Below are positions 1 through 9,303 of a stretch of 54,427 bases of DNA, in pieces. Origin of the DNA: Lachnoclostridium sp. (GTDB taxonomy: Bacteria; Bacillota_A; Clostridia; Lachnospirales; Lachnospiraceae); assembly GCA_015057755.1 (NCBI GenBank), contig SVDR01000006.1, positions 1-54,427 on the forward strand, read 5' to 3'. The position numbers and the translations under genes were made by a program. A model generated the notes under the pieces. That model was given only the letters and a program-made list of their open reading frames with translations, did not search any database and was not told the origin of the DNA. The first letter of the stretch is position 1. Each line of letters opens with the position of its first letter.

Positions 1-94
1 TCAAAACATCGATCAGAGGATAGACCATAAAAACGCCCAGGAATAACAGCGCCGGAAGTAAATACAGCCAGGCTTTTCGATTGTTATTATCCAT
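1..94 (-). CDS. Sugar ABC transporter permease, N-terminal fragment
   Basis: Only the first 31 codons are inside the window; the gene runs off the left edge. The peptide starts MDNNNRKAWLYLLPALL and continues into a hydrophobic segment ending in a YP pair, the typical first membrane helix of MalF/UgpA-type permeases. The ATG at 94 is preceded by AGGAGG at 101-106. It lies 27 bases downstream of a UgpC-type ATPase gene on the same strand, which fits a carbohydrate importer. Substrate cannot be told from this fragment. Family call is inference from the N-terminus plus context. Confidence 0.75.
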   Translation of the reverse strand, partial: MDNNNRKAWLYLLPALLFLGVFMVYPLIDVL

Positions 95-121
95 TAGCTT
101 CCTCCTGTGCACATGTGCAAA

Positions 122-1225
122 CTACTTTACCTGAAAATAAACTCTCTGCTCTGTCTCTTTGTTAAATACAAGGACTTTGGCAGGTTTCACATCAAATCTG
201 ACAACATCAGAGTCAGTGTCAACTTTATTTTCCGCACTGATGATGGATCGGATCGCCGGGTTTTCACAAGCATCATGGCTGGAAACCACACTGATGTCGC
301 GTCCCATCACTTCCACACGATTCAGCCTGCACTGCAGAGGACCATGTTCATCTAAAACAAATCCCTCCGGACGGATGCCGATCTCCACTTCCTGATCGCT
401 GGCACCTTCGATTTCCAGGATCATGTCTTCTCCCGCATACAGTTTTCCATCAGCTATCTTTCCATGGAAGACATTGATCGGCGGTGTACCGAGGAATTCC
501 GCCACAAACTGATTCGCCGGATCATCATAGACATCCTGCGGTTTTCCGATCTGCTGCAGAACACCGTCTTTCATAACCACGATCATGTCAGAAATGCTCA
601 TCGCCTCTTCCTGGTCATGGGTTACGAAAATCGTTGTAATCTTGGTCTCCCGCTGAATTCTGCGGATCTCCTCTCTGGTCTGCAGTCTCAGACGCGCATC
701 CAGGTTAGAAAGCGGCTCGTCCATCAAAAGTAAGCGCGGCATTTTCACAAGTGCTCTTGCGATCGCCACACGCTGCTGCTGTCCGCCGGACATTTCACTC
801 GGTTTTCGATCCATCAATTCTTCAATCTGTACCAGCTTCGCGGCTTCCAGCACCTTTTCGTTCATCTCTTCCTTCGTCAGCTTCTCTTTTCCCTTTAAGT
901 TTTCTAACGGAAACATGATATTCTGGCGCACCGTCAAGTGCGGATACAGTGCATAGTTCTGGAAAACCATTCCGACTCCGCGGTTTTCTGCCGGAAGTCC
1001 GGTCACATCATCCTCACCAAAGAAAATCTTGCCGGAGGTTGGTTTTAACAAACCACAGAGTAAATTCAATACGGTACTCTTGCCGCAGCCGGACGGTCCC
1101 AATAATGCGATCAGTTTTCCATCCGGAATTTCAAACGTAAAATCATTGACCGCAACAACATCTTCATGTACCTTTTTATTTCTACTGGGAAATTTTTTCG
1201 TTAGATTCTGTAATATAACTTTCAT
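122..1225 (-). CDS. UgpC/MsmX-type carbohydrate ABC transporter ATPase
   Basis: This is a 367-residue ATP-binding subunit that would energise sugar import at the inner face of the membrane. Visible motifs are Walker A GPSGCGKST near residue 45, the signature MSGGQQQR, Walker B LLLMDEPLSNLD and the H-loop FVTHDQEEA. A C-terminal beta-rich TOBE/MalK-like regulatory region follows (about residues 260-367), which separates this class from amino-acid ABC ATPases. A longer frame extends upstream, but ATG 1225 is preceded by a GGAAAGGGATGG ribosome site, and the extra upstream residues overlap the terminator of the preceding gene. The following gene is a sugar permease. Such ATPases can serve several importers, so the substrate is unknown. 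Confidence 0.9.
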   Translation of the reverse strand: MKVILQNLTKKFPSRNKKVHEDVVAVNDFTFEIPDGKLIALLGPSGCGKSTVLNLLCGLLKPTSGKIFFGEDDVTGLPAENRGVGMVFQNYALYPHLTVRQNIMFPLENLKGKEKLTKEEMNEKVLEAAKLVQIEELMDRKPSEMSGGQQQRVAIARALVKMPRLLLMDEPLSNLDARLRLQTREEIRRIQRETKITTIFVTHDQEEAMSISDMIVVMKDGVLQQIGKPQDVYDDPANQFVAEFLGTPPINVFHGKIADGKLYAGEDMILEIEGASDQEVEIGIRPEGFVLDEHGPLQCRLNRVEVMGRDISVVSSHDACENPAIRSIISAENKVDTDSDVVRFDVKPAKVLVFNKETEQRVYFQVK

Positions 1226-1319
1226 TAGCCATCCCTTTCCTTTTCTAAAACATATCATAATTTTAGAACAATAGTGTGTCAAAGTCAACGCATGCACGGA
1301 AAATAGATGCATGGTATGA

Positions 1320-1354
1320 CAAAACCCCGGAACCTGTTTCCAGGGTTCCGGGGG
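1320..1354 (-). terminator. Rho-independent terminator of the dipeptidase gene
   Basis: Perfect 10-bp arms (CCCCGGAACC at 1325-1334 and its complement at 1344-1353) close a 9-base loop. On the minus strand the stem is followed by TTTT. It lies just after the dipeptidase stop codon, so it separates that gene from the ABC ATPase downstream. Confidence 0.85.
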
Positions 1355-1382
1355 GAAATACTTTCCTTTTGTCTCTATTTTC

Positions 1383-2894
1383 CTACATACAGTTGCGCGC
1401 CTCAACAGATAACGGCTTCATGGTATCCAGTTTGCTTCTCCAGAACTGCATTCTTGTGTTGAACTGTGCGTCTGCGATCTCTGTGAGTGTCTGCTCCGCC
1501 CAATCCCATGCACGCTGTGCCTGCTGACATGTGTAGTCAGTCAGTAACTGTCTTGCATATGCTTCGTTTGTCTCTTTCAGAGCCAGATATGCCTGATCGA
1601 TCTGCGGTTTTACTGCCGCCCACTCTGCTTCCAGCTCTTTGATGGAGCTATGTACTTTCTCCTGACAGTACTGATAATCAAATTCCATCACATCCTGCAG
1701 TCTGCGGAATGCCCAGTAAGCGTAGTTTGCGTCATATTTAAACTCAGACGGATCGCAATAGAAATGTGTCATCTGGGACGCCTGGTAGTTTAACCACTCG
1801 TAGCCCTTCGGCAGTTTTGTAATTCCGAAATACCACGGTGTGAACGGTGCTGCACACGGTCTCGGGAAAGAGCGCCAGCAACAGGAAAGATTTACATCTT
1901 CATGGAATTCGATGATCTCGGATACAGAAGTTGTATCACGGCAGATACCGAAGCGGTGCGGGCTCATGGTCGGATCTTCTTTCAGGTCTTCGCCATGCTC
2001 CATGTAATGGGAACGAACCACTTCTTTCAGATCTTCTACACCGTATTTTTTCTGTGCCTTCACAGAGAATGTTCTGTACGGCATCGGCTCGCCAACCAGC
2101 TTTGTCCATGCCAGATCGGAACGGTCTGCGTTGGATTTGCCCAGAGTCAGATCATGCTGATATGCGAGGGCAAAGTCGAAATCGGAATAGTCTCCCTCTA
2201 CTGCCGGAGTATACCAGCCGTGGCGCATCGGATACGCTACCAGATCCTCAGACCAGTAGAAGTTCTTATGTTCTGTGTCATTAAAATCAATCTTATGGAT
2301 GGTGTACCAGTTCGGGATGTAGTAAATCTCATCATCGCCGACTCTCTGTGCCGCATAGTTGTGACCGGTTGTTGCCTGGAATACCCATGCTTCGTCTTTA
2401 TCACAGATGTGGTATGCACGGCTGCTGCGGTAGCCAAACTCGCTGCAAAGAGCTGCTGCAACTTCTACGCCTTCACGGGCTGTTTTTGCACGCTCTGCGA
2501 TCAGACGGCGAAGAGCATAACCGATACCGTCCTTCATCTTTTCATCTTCACTTACTTTAGAACCTACACAGCTGTCAGTCACGATCGCTACGCCCCACTC
2601 GTTGCAGTAGCTGTCTGCGAACGGCTCGCCGCCGATTCCTTTCAGTGTACGAAGTTCTGTCCACATATAAGCCCATGTCTCCGGAACCTGCGGGATCACT
2701 GCGCTTCCGTCTTTAAAAGTGATCACTTCACCCTCTTCGTGCTTCACTCTCGGCACCAGATGAACCTGTGTGATACACTGCATATCATCCTCATTATGTG
2801 CCACGAGAACGTGACCGGTTTTGGATGCATGCTTACCTACAATGATTGTGCTGCAGTTATCGAACTGCATGATCTCCTGCTTCACTTCACTCAT
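1383..2894 (-). CDS. C69 family dipeptidase
   Basis: This 503-residue protein resembles PepD/C69 N-terminal-nucleophile dipeptidases. After a 13-residue leader comes FDNCSTIIVGK, then HNEDD. In the family the Cys becomes the N-terminal nucleophile after the leader is removed, and the later Asn-Glu-Asp is the conserved binding segment. No secretion signal is obvious, so it probably works in the cytoplasm on imported dipeptides. ATG 2894 has AGGAGG 9-10 bases upstream. The gene begins 17 bases after the GH20 gene and ends at a strong terminator, so the two are probably co-transcribed. Activity and cleavage position are inferred from the family. Confidence 0.85.
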   Translation of the reverse strand: MSEVKQEIMQFDNCSTIIVGKHASKTGHVLVAHNEDDMQCITQVHLVPRVKHEEGEVITFKDGSAVIPQVPETWAYMWTELRTLKGIGGEPFADSYCNEWGVAIVTDSCVGSKVSEDEKMKDGIGYALRRLIAERAKTAREGVEVAAALCSEFGYRSSRAYHICDKDEAWVFQATTGHNYAAQRVGDDEIYYIPNWYTIHKIDFNDTEHKNFYWSEDLVAYPMRHGWYTPAVEGDYSDFDFALAYQHDLTLGKSNADRSDLAWTKLVGEPMPYRTFSVKAQKKYGVEDLKEVVRSHYMEHGEDLKEDPTMSPHRFGICRDTTSVSEIIEFHEDVNLSCCWRSFPRPCAAPFTPWYFGITKLPKGYEWLNYQASQMTHFYCDPSEFKYDANYAYWAFRRLQDVMEFDYQYCQEKVHSSIKELEAEWAAVKPQIDQAYLALKETNEAYARQLLTDYTCQQAQRAWDWAEQTLTEIADAQFNTRMQFWRSKLDTMKPLSVEARNCM

Positions 2895-2911
2895 TTGTAT
2901 TGTTCCTCCTA

Positions 2912-4630
2912 CTAAAAATTATTATTTTCCAGATACTCAAACATCTCTGTAATCTTTGATAATTCGCAAGGTTTATTTTTCGCTTCCCACTTAGCACTGT
3001 ATCTTGCCAGCCAGTCGTGGGTATCCGTCATACGCTCAACCGCGATGCCTGTCATCTTGGCTGCAAATTCCGCCATCATGCAGATACCTTCCAGGCTGAG
3101 AAGCATTTCCTCACGTGCTTCTTCATAGGTCCAGCGTGCCTCAGCCAATAATTCTTTATAAGTCACATAAGTCTCCTGAATATTTTTCAGATTCTCTTCT
3201 GTGAATGTAAAATGAATATAGGTTGGCGGAATTTCCTTTTTATATCTCTTCTCCAGATACGTCCTTGTGAACGGCAGCCATTTGATCTGCATATGAGCAG
3301 CACTGACTTCTTTCAGGATCTGAATCGCATTTTCTGCACCGTAAAGCAGATGATTCACAGCACTATAGAATGCTTCACCCGGTACAGTATCTGCTGTCCA
3401 TGACTTTGCGGCACCGAGTACCATACCGTACATCGCCATTTCCAGACTCGCCGGATTGCCCCAGTCACCCCAGTTCGTATTGAGAACACCAAGAGCACCA
3501 TATTTATATCCAAAATCGATCATTCTTGTAATATTCTGCTCTTCTGTTGCAACTTCTTCACAGAAACGGCTCCAGCTTGTGGTTCCCGGACATACGATCT
3601 GTTTGCGTCCAAGTTCGCTGAATTTTTGCACTTTCTCTTCCGGTGTATCTACTCCATAGTCCCAGTTGAGGTATAAAACGTCTTCCGGCATCTCTTCAAT
3701 ACACTCCGGATACTCCAGAAGCACGTCGCCCCACATCATGACTTTTTTGCCTTTTGACTTTACATAGTCAATGATCTTTTTGGAAAACTCTACATATAGT
3801 TTTCCTGCATCGATTTCCGAATCCATCGACTGGAGATCAAATGTTTCATCACAGCAGATATTAAATGTCTCAGAAGTAAACGCCGGAACATACTGATCGA
3901 TCAGGCTCTTTACCAGTGCTTCGCTCTCCGGAAGACGCGGATCCAGAGTATGGTGCGCCATTCTTTCATGCCAGCGGTTCTCTGAAATCTCGAAATCTTT
4001 TAACACACGCAGATGCTTGTATTCATCCAGCTCCAGCAGCTCACACAAATGTCCAAACGTTGAAAGTGACGGAATAAAATCGATGAAACGTTCCTTACAG
4101 TATTCATCCAGCTCCTGCATCTCTGCCTTGGAATAGAAACCTGTCTGCTTGATCAGTTCTTTGCACTCTTCGAATTCGTATACATGTTCTACATACAACT
4201 GAAGAGAGTTCATCTTATAATATGCCATCTGGTCGATCAGCTGCTTCATGGTTTCCACAGTCGGGATCTTTCCACGGGTAATATCATGATAAAAACCACG
4301 GTACTCAAAATCTGGCTGATCTTCAATCTCCAGATATGGGACCGGACCATTGGCAATGATCTGTTTCAATGTCTGAATCGCGTAGAATGCACCAGCTTCA
4401 CTGCCGGCTTTGATTAAGATGCCTCTCTCATCAATTTTCACCTGATAGGCTTCTCCACCTTCGTTGCTGATGCTAATTTCTAACGGAATACCGCCATCCG
4501 TAAGACTTATCCCGTCCAAGGCGATCTCCAAGCGCTTATCCAGCTTCTCTGTTTTTAATGCTACAGCAGAACAATTCCAGGTACCTTCACAGACCTTCAA
4601 CTGTTTTACTGCCGGAATTAATTTCAACAT
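2912..4630 (-). CDS. Glycoside hydrolase family 20-like beta-N-acetylhexosaminidase
   Basis: This 572-residue protein has an N-terminal zincin-like beta domain (about 1-90) followed by a TIM-barrel start, QPDFEYRGFYHDITRGK, as in GH20 enzymes. The Asp-Glu catalytic pair is probably in FNICCDETFDL: GH20 uses Asp to orient the substrate acetamido group and Glu as acid. No signal peptide is seen, suggesting an intracellular enzyme acting on imported amino-sugar oligosaccharides. It sits upstream of a dipeptidase and a sugar ABC system, consistent with salvage of peptidoglycan or glycan fragments. The C-terminal 150 residues are helical and do not match a module I can name. Natural substrate is unknown. 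Confidence 0.8.
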   Translation of the reverse strand: MLKLIPAVKQLKVCEGTWNCSAVALKTEKLDKRLEIALDGISLTDGGIPLEISISNEGGEAYQVKIDERGILIKAGSEAGAFYAIQTLKQIIANGPVPYLEIEDQPDFEYRGFYHDITRGKIPTVETMKQLIDQMAYYKMNSLQLYVEHVYEFEECKELIKQTGFYSKAEMQELDEYCKERFIDFIPSLSTFGHLCELLELDEYKHLRVLKDFEISENRWHERMAHHTLDPRLPESEALVKSLIDQYVPAFTSETFNICCDETFDLQSMDSEIDAGKLYVEFSKKIIDYVKSKGKKVMMWGDVLLEYPECIEEMPEDVLYLNWDYGVDTPEEKVQKFSELGRKQIVCPGTTSWSRFCEEVATEEQNITRMIDFGYKYGALGVLNTNWGDWGNPASLEMAMYGMVLGAAKSWTADTVPGEAFYSAVNHLLYGAENAIQILKEVSAAHMQIKWLPFTRTYLEKRYKKEIPPTYIHFTFTEENLKNIQETYVTYKELLAEARWTYEEAREEMLLSLEGICMMAEFAAKMTGIAVERMTDTHDWLARYSAKWEAKNKPCELSKITEMFEYLENNNF

Positions 4631-4702
4631 AATCTTTCCCCCATACTGTTTCTATTTCATCCGCTTTGATACTTCCATCATATCAAAATCATGGCTGTTT
4701 GT

Positions 4703-4741
4703 ACAGAAAAAGCCGAGGCTTCTGTCGAAACCCCGGCTAAA
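4703..4741 (-). terminator. Terminator after the nucleoside hydrolase gene
   Basis: An imperfect inverted repeat between AGCCGGGG and CCTCGGCT (minus strand, 4711-4738) is followed by TTTTT. It lies just downstream of the nucleoside hydrolase stop and upstream of the GH20 gene. Confidence 0.7.
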
Positions 4742-4755
4742 AATTGCATTTATTT

Positions 4756-5712
4756 TTACATCTCTGCGTAATGTTTGCACATATCTTTGATCATCTGTAC
4801 AAACTTCGGCTGATTCACTTTCATCGCTACCCAGCAGTTCGGCTCCTTGCCGCTCTCGCCCTTGAAGTCGATCACGGTTTCGCCAATATTTTCAACATCT
4901 CTGTCTTCTACGAACACATAGTATTTTTCGAATTCTACTACGTTCTCATCCATATCGGCTGCGATCGCAAGTGCATCATGGATTACGTTGTTGTCTTCGC
5001 CACGGCCAAAGCTGTTCTCTTTTGAGAATGTTGTCAGCTTATGGAGATAGTCAGACTGTTTATTGGTACCGGATGCTGTGATCTCTAACATCTCATCGAA
5101 GTCTTTTTCTTCTACTGCTGCTGCATGTGTAGCATTGAGACCAACCATGTAAACTTCCAGTTTCTCAAATACTTCCTTCGCTGCTGTCGGGTCTACCCAG
5201 ATATTGAACTCTGCTGTTTCACTTGTAGCAGTTACGTTACCGAATGTACCGCCGCCCATGATCACAAAGCGTTTGATATACTTTGGAAGATCCGGATATT
5301 TGCGGAGTGCAGTTGCAATATTTGTAAGCGGGCCTACTGCAAAGAGAACTAACTCGCCGTTGTATTTCACTGCCTCTTCGTAGATCACGTCCCATGCTTC
5401 CTTCTCTACCGGCGCTTTTGTCGGCTCCGGAAGCTGGATACCGCCAATACCGTCTTCACCGTGTGTACCGGAAGCATCGCGGAAATATGGTCTTACAAGC
5501 GGAACAGTCGCACCAAATGCCACCATTGTATCGTCCATCTCAAAAGTTTCTCTCAGTCTCAGGCAGTTGCGGCGAGTCAGAACCGCCGGAACATTTCCCT
5601 CTACTGCTGTCAGTGCAACTACTTTATAATTCGGATTGGAATTAGCAAGTGCAATCGCATAGCTGTCATCTACGCCTGGATCGCAGTCAATAATTACAGG
5701 AATTCGATTCAT
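4756..5712 (-). CDS. Inosine-uridine preferring nucleoside hydrolase
   Basis: This 318-residue enzyme of the IunH/Rih family would hydrolyse the N-glycosidic bond of ribonucleosides to give free base and ribose. The Ca-binding signature IIDCDPGVDD is at residues 7-16. The mid-protein VGPLTNIATAL segment and the late VIHDALAIAAD, which supplies the distal metal ligand, are also present. Length is normal. ATG 5712 has AAAAGGGG upstream. It is separated from the GH20 gene by a terminator, and its own promoter candidate lies between it and livF. The base preference of the isoform is not evident. Confidence 0.9.
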   Translation of the reverse strand: MNRIPVIIDCDPGVDDSYAIALANSNPNYKVVALTAVEGNVPAVLTRRNCLRLRETFEMDDTMVAFGATVPLVRPYFRDASGTHGEDGIGGIQLPEPTKAPVEKEAWDVIYEEAVKYNGELVLFAVGPLTNIATALRKYPDLPKYIKRFVIMGGGTFGNVTATSETAEFNIWVDPTAAKEVFEKLEVYMVGLNATHAAAVEEKDFDEMLEITASGTNKQSDYLHKLTTFSKENSFGRGEDNNVIHDALAIAADMDENVVEFEKYYVFVEDRDVENIGETVIDFKGESGKEPNCWVAMKVNQPKFVQMIKDMCKHYAEM

Positions 5713-5783
5713 TACAGATACCCCTTTTCAAAAATAATTATGTTTTCATTATATTATAAGACGTACAAAACAAAAAGTGGAAA
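5713..5783 (-). promoter_or_regulatory. Candidate promoter of the nucleoside hydrolase gene
   Basis: The AT-rich gap between livF and the hydrolase gene holds overlapping TATAAT sequences on the minus strand (5746-5756), with no convincing -35 box. No terminator hairpin for livF is visible here, so read-through from the liv operon is also possible. Confidence 0.35.
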
Positions 5784-6494
5784 CTAGCCGCCCAGATAAG
5801 CTTTGCGGACCATCTCACTGGCAGCCAGCTCTGCGCCGGTTCCGGACAATACGATCTTTCCTGTTTCCATAACATATGCACGGTCAGAAATTGCAAGAGA
5901 CTTGCCTGCATTCTGCTCAACCAGAAGAACCGTCGTACCGTCTTTGTTGATATCTTTGATCAGTTCGAATACCTGGTCTACCAGTAACGGAGACAGACCC
6001 ATGGACGGCTCATCCAGCATCAGAAGCTTCGGATGACACATGAGCGCGCGGCCCATTGCCAGCATCTGCTGCTCACCGCCGGAAAGAGTTCCGGCGATCT
6101 GATTGCGGCGTTCTGCCAGACGTGGGAAACGTGCATAAATATTTTCCAGATCTTCTTTGAATTTCGCCTGATCTTTATTGGTATATGCTCCCATCATCAG
6201 GTTTTCATATACTGTAAGCTCCTGAAAGATTCGTCTTCCTTCCGGTACCTGAGTCATACCCGCATGCACGATCTTATGACACGGCATCTTTGTGATATCC
6301 GTTCCGTTGAATGTTACAGAACCGGACTTCTTAGGAAGCAGACCAATGACACTCTGCATCGTGGTCGTCTTTCCCGCACCATTGGCACCGATCAGAGAAA
6401 CGATCTCTCCTTCATTTACCTCAAAACTGATTCCTTTCAGTGCACAGATCACACCATAGTACACTTCCAGATCTTTTACTTCCAACATTGCCAT
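5784..6494 (-). CDS. livF: Branched-chain amino-acid ABC transporter ATPase LivF
   Basis: This 236-residue ATPase is one of the two nucleotide-binding subunits of the high-affinity branched-chain amino-acid importer. Walker A is GANGAGKTT, the signature LSGGEQQM, and Walker B LLMLDEPSMGLSP, the wording typical of LivF. It is the last gene of livK-H-M-G-F. The ATG at 6494 uses a GGAGG that overlaps the end of livG, and only five bases separate the genes. Presence of all five subunits makes the assignment firm; exact amino-acid preference is inferred. Confidence 0.93.
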   Translation of the reverse strand: MAMLEVKDLEVYYGVICALKGISFEVNEGEIVSLIGANGAGKTTTMQSVIGLLPKKSGSVTFNGTDITKMPCHKIVHAGMTQVPEGRRIFQELTVYENLMMGAYTNKDQAKFKEDLENIYARFPRLAERRNQIAGTLSGGEQQMLAMGRALMCHPKLLMLDEPSMGLSPLLVDQVFELIKDINKDGTTVLLVEQNAGKSLAISDRAYVMETGKIVLSGTGAELAASEMVRKAYLGG

Positions 6495-6499
6495 AGTGC

Positions 6500-7270
6500 T
6501 TAACCTCCGATATATGCCTTGATAACTTCCGGATCCTGCAGGACAGTCTTTGTATCACCCTGAGCCAGAACTGTACCAAAGTTCAGAACTGTAACTTCAT
6601 CGCAAAGATCAGACACAAAGTTCATATCATGTTCGATCAGTAAGATCGTCATATCGAAATGGTCTCTGATAAAACGAATGGTCTTTGCAAGGTCTTCTGT
6701 TTCGTGAGGATTCATACCGGCTGCCGGCTCATCCAAAAGAAGGACTTTCGGATTAGTCGCGAGCGCTCTGGCAATCTCTAACTTACGCTGCTTACCATAC
6801 GGAAGGTTGCATGCGAGACTGTTTCTCTCCTCTTCCAGATGGAAAATGCGGAGCATCTCTTTCGCCTTTTCGCGCATCTCTTTTTCCACTTTAAAATGAC
6901 GCGGCAGACGCAATGCAGATTCGATCACGCTGCATTTGTATTCCGGACGGTTTGCCAGACCTACCATAACATTTCGGATTACTGTCATGTTGTTGAACAG
7001 ACGAATGTTCTGGAATGTACGGGCAATACCTTTGTGGTTAATCTTGTCCGGAGACATGTATTTGATCTTCTCGCCATCCAGATAGTACATTCCGGTTGTC
7101 GGTTTGTATACACAAGTCAGAAGGTTGAAGATCGTCGTTTTACCGGCACCGTTCGGTCCGATCAAACCATAAATCTGATTTTTCTTAATACGGATATTGA
7201 CATCCTGAGCTGCTTTTAAGCCACCGAAGGAGATTCCGAGATTTTTCGTTTCAAGAATGTAGTCTGCCAT
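6500..7270 (-). CDS. livG: Branched-chain amino-acid ABC transporter ATPase LivG
   Basis: This 256-residue partner of LivF carries Walker A GPNGAGKTT, the degenerate signature LPYGKQRKLEIARAL (LivG proteins commonly have Tyr-Gly in place of Ser-Gly-Gly) and Walker B VLLLDEPAAGMNP. The long insert between Walker A and the signature is a LivG trait. Its start codon shares one base with the livM stop (TAATG), which indicates translational coupling. It binds ATP at the cytoplasmic face of LivH/LivM. Confidence 0.93.
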   Translation of the reverse strand: MADYILETKNLGISFGGLKAAQDVNIRIKKNQIYGLIGPNGAGKTTIFNLLTCVYKPTTGMYYLDGEKIKYMSPDKINHKGIARTFQNIRLFNNMTVIRNVMVGLANRPEYKCSVIESALRLPRHFKVEKEMREKAKEMLRIFHLEEERNSLACNLPYGKQRKLEIARALATNPKVLLLDEPAAGMNPHETEDLAKTIRFIRDHFDMTILLIEHDMNFVSDLCDEVTVLNFGTVLAQGDTKTVLQDPEVIKAYIGG

Positions 7271-8403
7271 TATTTTTCTCTCTCCTTCTCAATCATAGTA
7301 AAGTCCTGCGGTTTCATATCAATAGATAAAATCTCATCCATGCTGATCTTTGTCGGAACCACATCCCATTTTGCCTTATCGTCTGTGACATGGGCCGGAT
7401 CCAGTCTGCGTTTGATGATCTTATCCATCAGGACACTTAAGTTATACTTGTCACGGAATCCCTTTAACGCCGGAGCATTGTTGTAAACAACGATCAGGAT
7501 CAGGATCAGCGCATACAGTAAATTCTGCAGAACTGCCATCTCACCGGTCAGGATCGTCGCCAGTTTTGCATTTAAGAATGTGATCAGGGTCGCAGCGAGA
7601 ATGGAGCCGTTGATACTTCCCATACCGCCAAGTACAACCATAACTAAGATCTCGATGGAATAGTTGTAGCTGAACTTAGAACTCTGAACCACATAGTTGC
7701 TGTAGCTGTAAAGGACACCTGCCACGCCCGCAAAGGAAGCAGACAGGATAAATGCCAGTAATTTGTATTTTGTAACGTTAATACCGGTTGCTCTTGCAGC
7801 GATCTCATTGTCACGGATGGCTGTGATCGCACGGCCGTGTTTGGAACGAATGAGGTTCTGTGTGATCGCCAGAGTTACGAGCACCAGGATAAATGCGATC
7901 AGGAACAGATAGTTCTTGTCGAATCGCGGAGTGTCCAGACCAAGGGAACCGCCAAAAGTGCTGTCGGAAGAGTTCTGGAACAGAGATTTCACGATCTCAC
8001 CAAAAGCAAGGGTTACGATCGCCAGATAGTCACCGCGCAGTCTCAGCGCCGGAATACCGATGATCACACCGCAGAGAGCCGCTGTACCGCAGCCAACCAG
8101 AAGAGCGATCAGCAGAGTCACGATTCCATTGCCCAGAGACGGAACCAGAAGTGCAGCCACCTTACCGCCAAGGTAAGCGCCCACACACATAAAACCTGCA
8201 TGTCCAAGGGACAGCTCTCCGAGGAAACCAACAACCAGAGACAGAGAGACAGCAAGGATAATGCTGATCGCGATCTTTTCCAGTAAGAACAGCATGGAGT
8301 TGTCGAAACGTCCGCCGATGATTGTAATAATACCGAAAACAAGTGTCAGTAAACCGATCACGATGTAATTGGCATAGTGATGAAGTCTGATCTTTCCTTT
8401 CAT
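7270..8403 (-). CDS. livM: Branched-chain amino-acid ABC transporter permease LivM
   Basis: This is a 377-residue integral membrane permease with about nine hydrophobic segments. The LivM/LivH signature stretches FLGELSLGHAGFMCVGAYLG and IPALRLRGDYLAIVTLAFGE mark it as LivM. After the last helix there is an unusually long polar tail of about 55 residues, ending in a Glu/Lys/Arg-rich segment and presumably cytoplasmic. Its start overlaps the livH stop by one base. It forms the channel with LivH. Confidence 0.92.
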   Translation of the reverse strand: MKGKIRLHHYANYIVIGLLTLVFGIITIIGGRFDNSMLFLLEKIAISIILAVSLSLVVGFLGELSLGHAGFMCVGAYLGGKVAALLVPSLGNGIVTLLIALLVGCGTAALCGVIIGIPALRLRGDYLAIVTLAFGEIVKSLFQNSSDSTFGGSLGLDTPRFDKNYLFLIAFILVLVTLAITQNLIRSKHGRAITAIRDNEIAARATGINVTKYKLLAFILSASFAGVAGVLYSYSNYVVQSSKFSYNYSIEILVMVVLGGMGSINGSILAATLITFLNAKLATILTGEMAVLQNLLYALILILIVVYNNAPALKGFRDKYNLSVLMDKIIKRRLDPAHVTDDKAKWDVVPTKISMDEILSIDMKPQDFTMIEKEREK

Positions 8404-9275
8404 TATACCTTCTCCCTCCTTTTCTTGCCAAGGAAGCCGGTCGGTTTCACAAGCAGGATCAAAATCAGAATTGAGAATTCAATCGCATCCGTATACGGAG
8501 CAATTACAGTAATCTTGTAAGAAATGCTCTCGATCATACCTAAAAGGATACCGCCGAGCATCGCACCCGGAATAGAACCGATACCGCCGATAACGGCTGC
8601 CGTAAACGCTTTGATACCAGGCATCGCACCTAAGGTGCTGGACACACTCGGAGCTTTTAACAGGTAGAACATACCTGCCAGCGCTGCAAGTGCGGAACCG
8701 ATCGCGAATGTGATCGTAATAATACTGTTTACATTGATACCCATAAGCTGTGCTGCGCTTCTGTCCTCAGAAACTGCGATCATCGCACGGCCAATGCGGG
8801 TATATTTGACAAACATGGTCAGCGCAACCATAACGATAAATGTCACGGCAAGAGTTACCAGAGAAGAAATCTGGATCGTTGCGCCAAATAATTTGATAAC
8901 ACCGAAATCATAAACGGTTGCCATCTTAGGTGCAGAGCCGAAAATAATCTGTGCAAGGCTCTGAAGAAGGTTGCTGACACCGATCGCAGTGATCAGAACT
9001 GCAAGCGGTGACGCACCACGTAACGGTCTATAGGCCACTTTCTCGATGCAGATTCCGAGGATCACGCAGCCGATCACAGCCATAACAATTGCAAGAATTG
9101 GATTTTTCGTTGCCAAAAATACATAAATGATATATCCGCCAACCATGATAATATCACCATGCGCAAAGTTTAACAGCTTTGCAATACCGTATACCATCGT
9201 ATAACCCAGTGCGATCATCGCGTAGATACCGCCCAGGCTAAGACCATTTATCACTGTTGAAAAAATAAGTTCCAT
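8403..9275 (-). CDS. livH: Branched-chain amino-acid ABC transporter permease LivH
   Basis: This is a 290-residue hydrophobic permease with the motifs NGLSLGGIYAMIALGYTMVYG and NFAHGDIIMVGGY characteristic of LivH. I chose ATG 9275 because AGGGG lies upstream. An upstream in-frame start at 9311 lacks a ribosome site and would fall inside a stem-loop. The gene is separated from livK by an 89-base gap holding that hairpin, and overlaps livM by one base. Confidence 0.92.
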   Translation of the reverse strand: MELIFSTVINGLSLGGIYAMIALGYTMVYGIAKLLNFAHGDIIMVGGYIIYVFLATKNPILAIVMAVIGCVILGICIEKVAYRPLRGASPLAVLITAIGVSNLLQSLAQIIFGSAPKMATVYDFGVIKLFGATIQISSLVTLAVTFIVMVALTMFVKYTRIGRAMIAVSEDRSAAQLMGINVNSIITITFAIGSALAALAGMFYLLKAPSVSSTLGAMPGIKAFTAAVIGGIGSIPGAMLGGILLGMIESISYKITVIAPYTDAIEFSILILILLVKPTGFLGKKRREKV

Positions 9276-9303
9276 AATTTTACTGTCCCCTAAAAACAAC
9301 ACA

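Noticed and set aside
108..119. Perfect 12-base palindrome TGCACATGTGCA between ABC ATPase and permease genes
   Set aside because: Short, inside an operon gap of 27 bases and next to the ribosome site; likely chance.
1902..2915. Long plus-strand open frame opposite the dipeptidase gene
   Set aside because: It is antisense to a gene with clear family motifs, starts without a ribosome site and has Cys/His-rich, unfamily-like composition.
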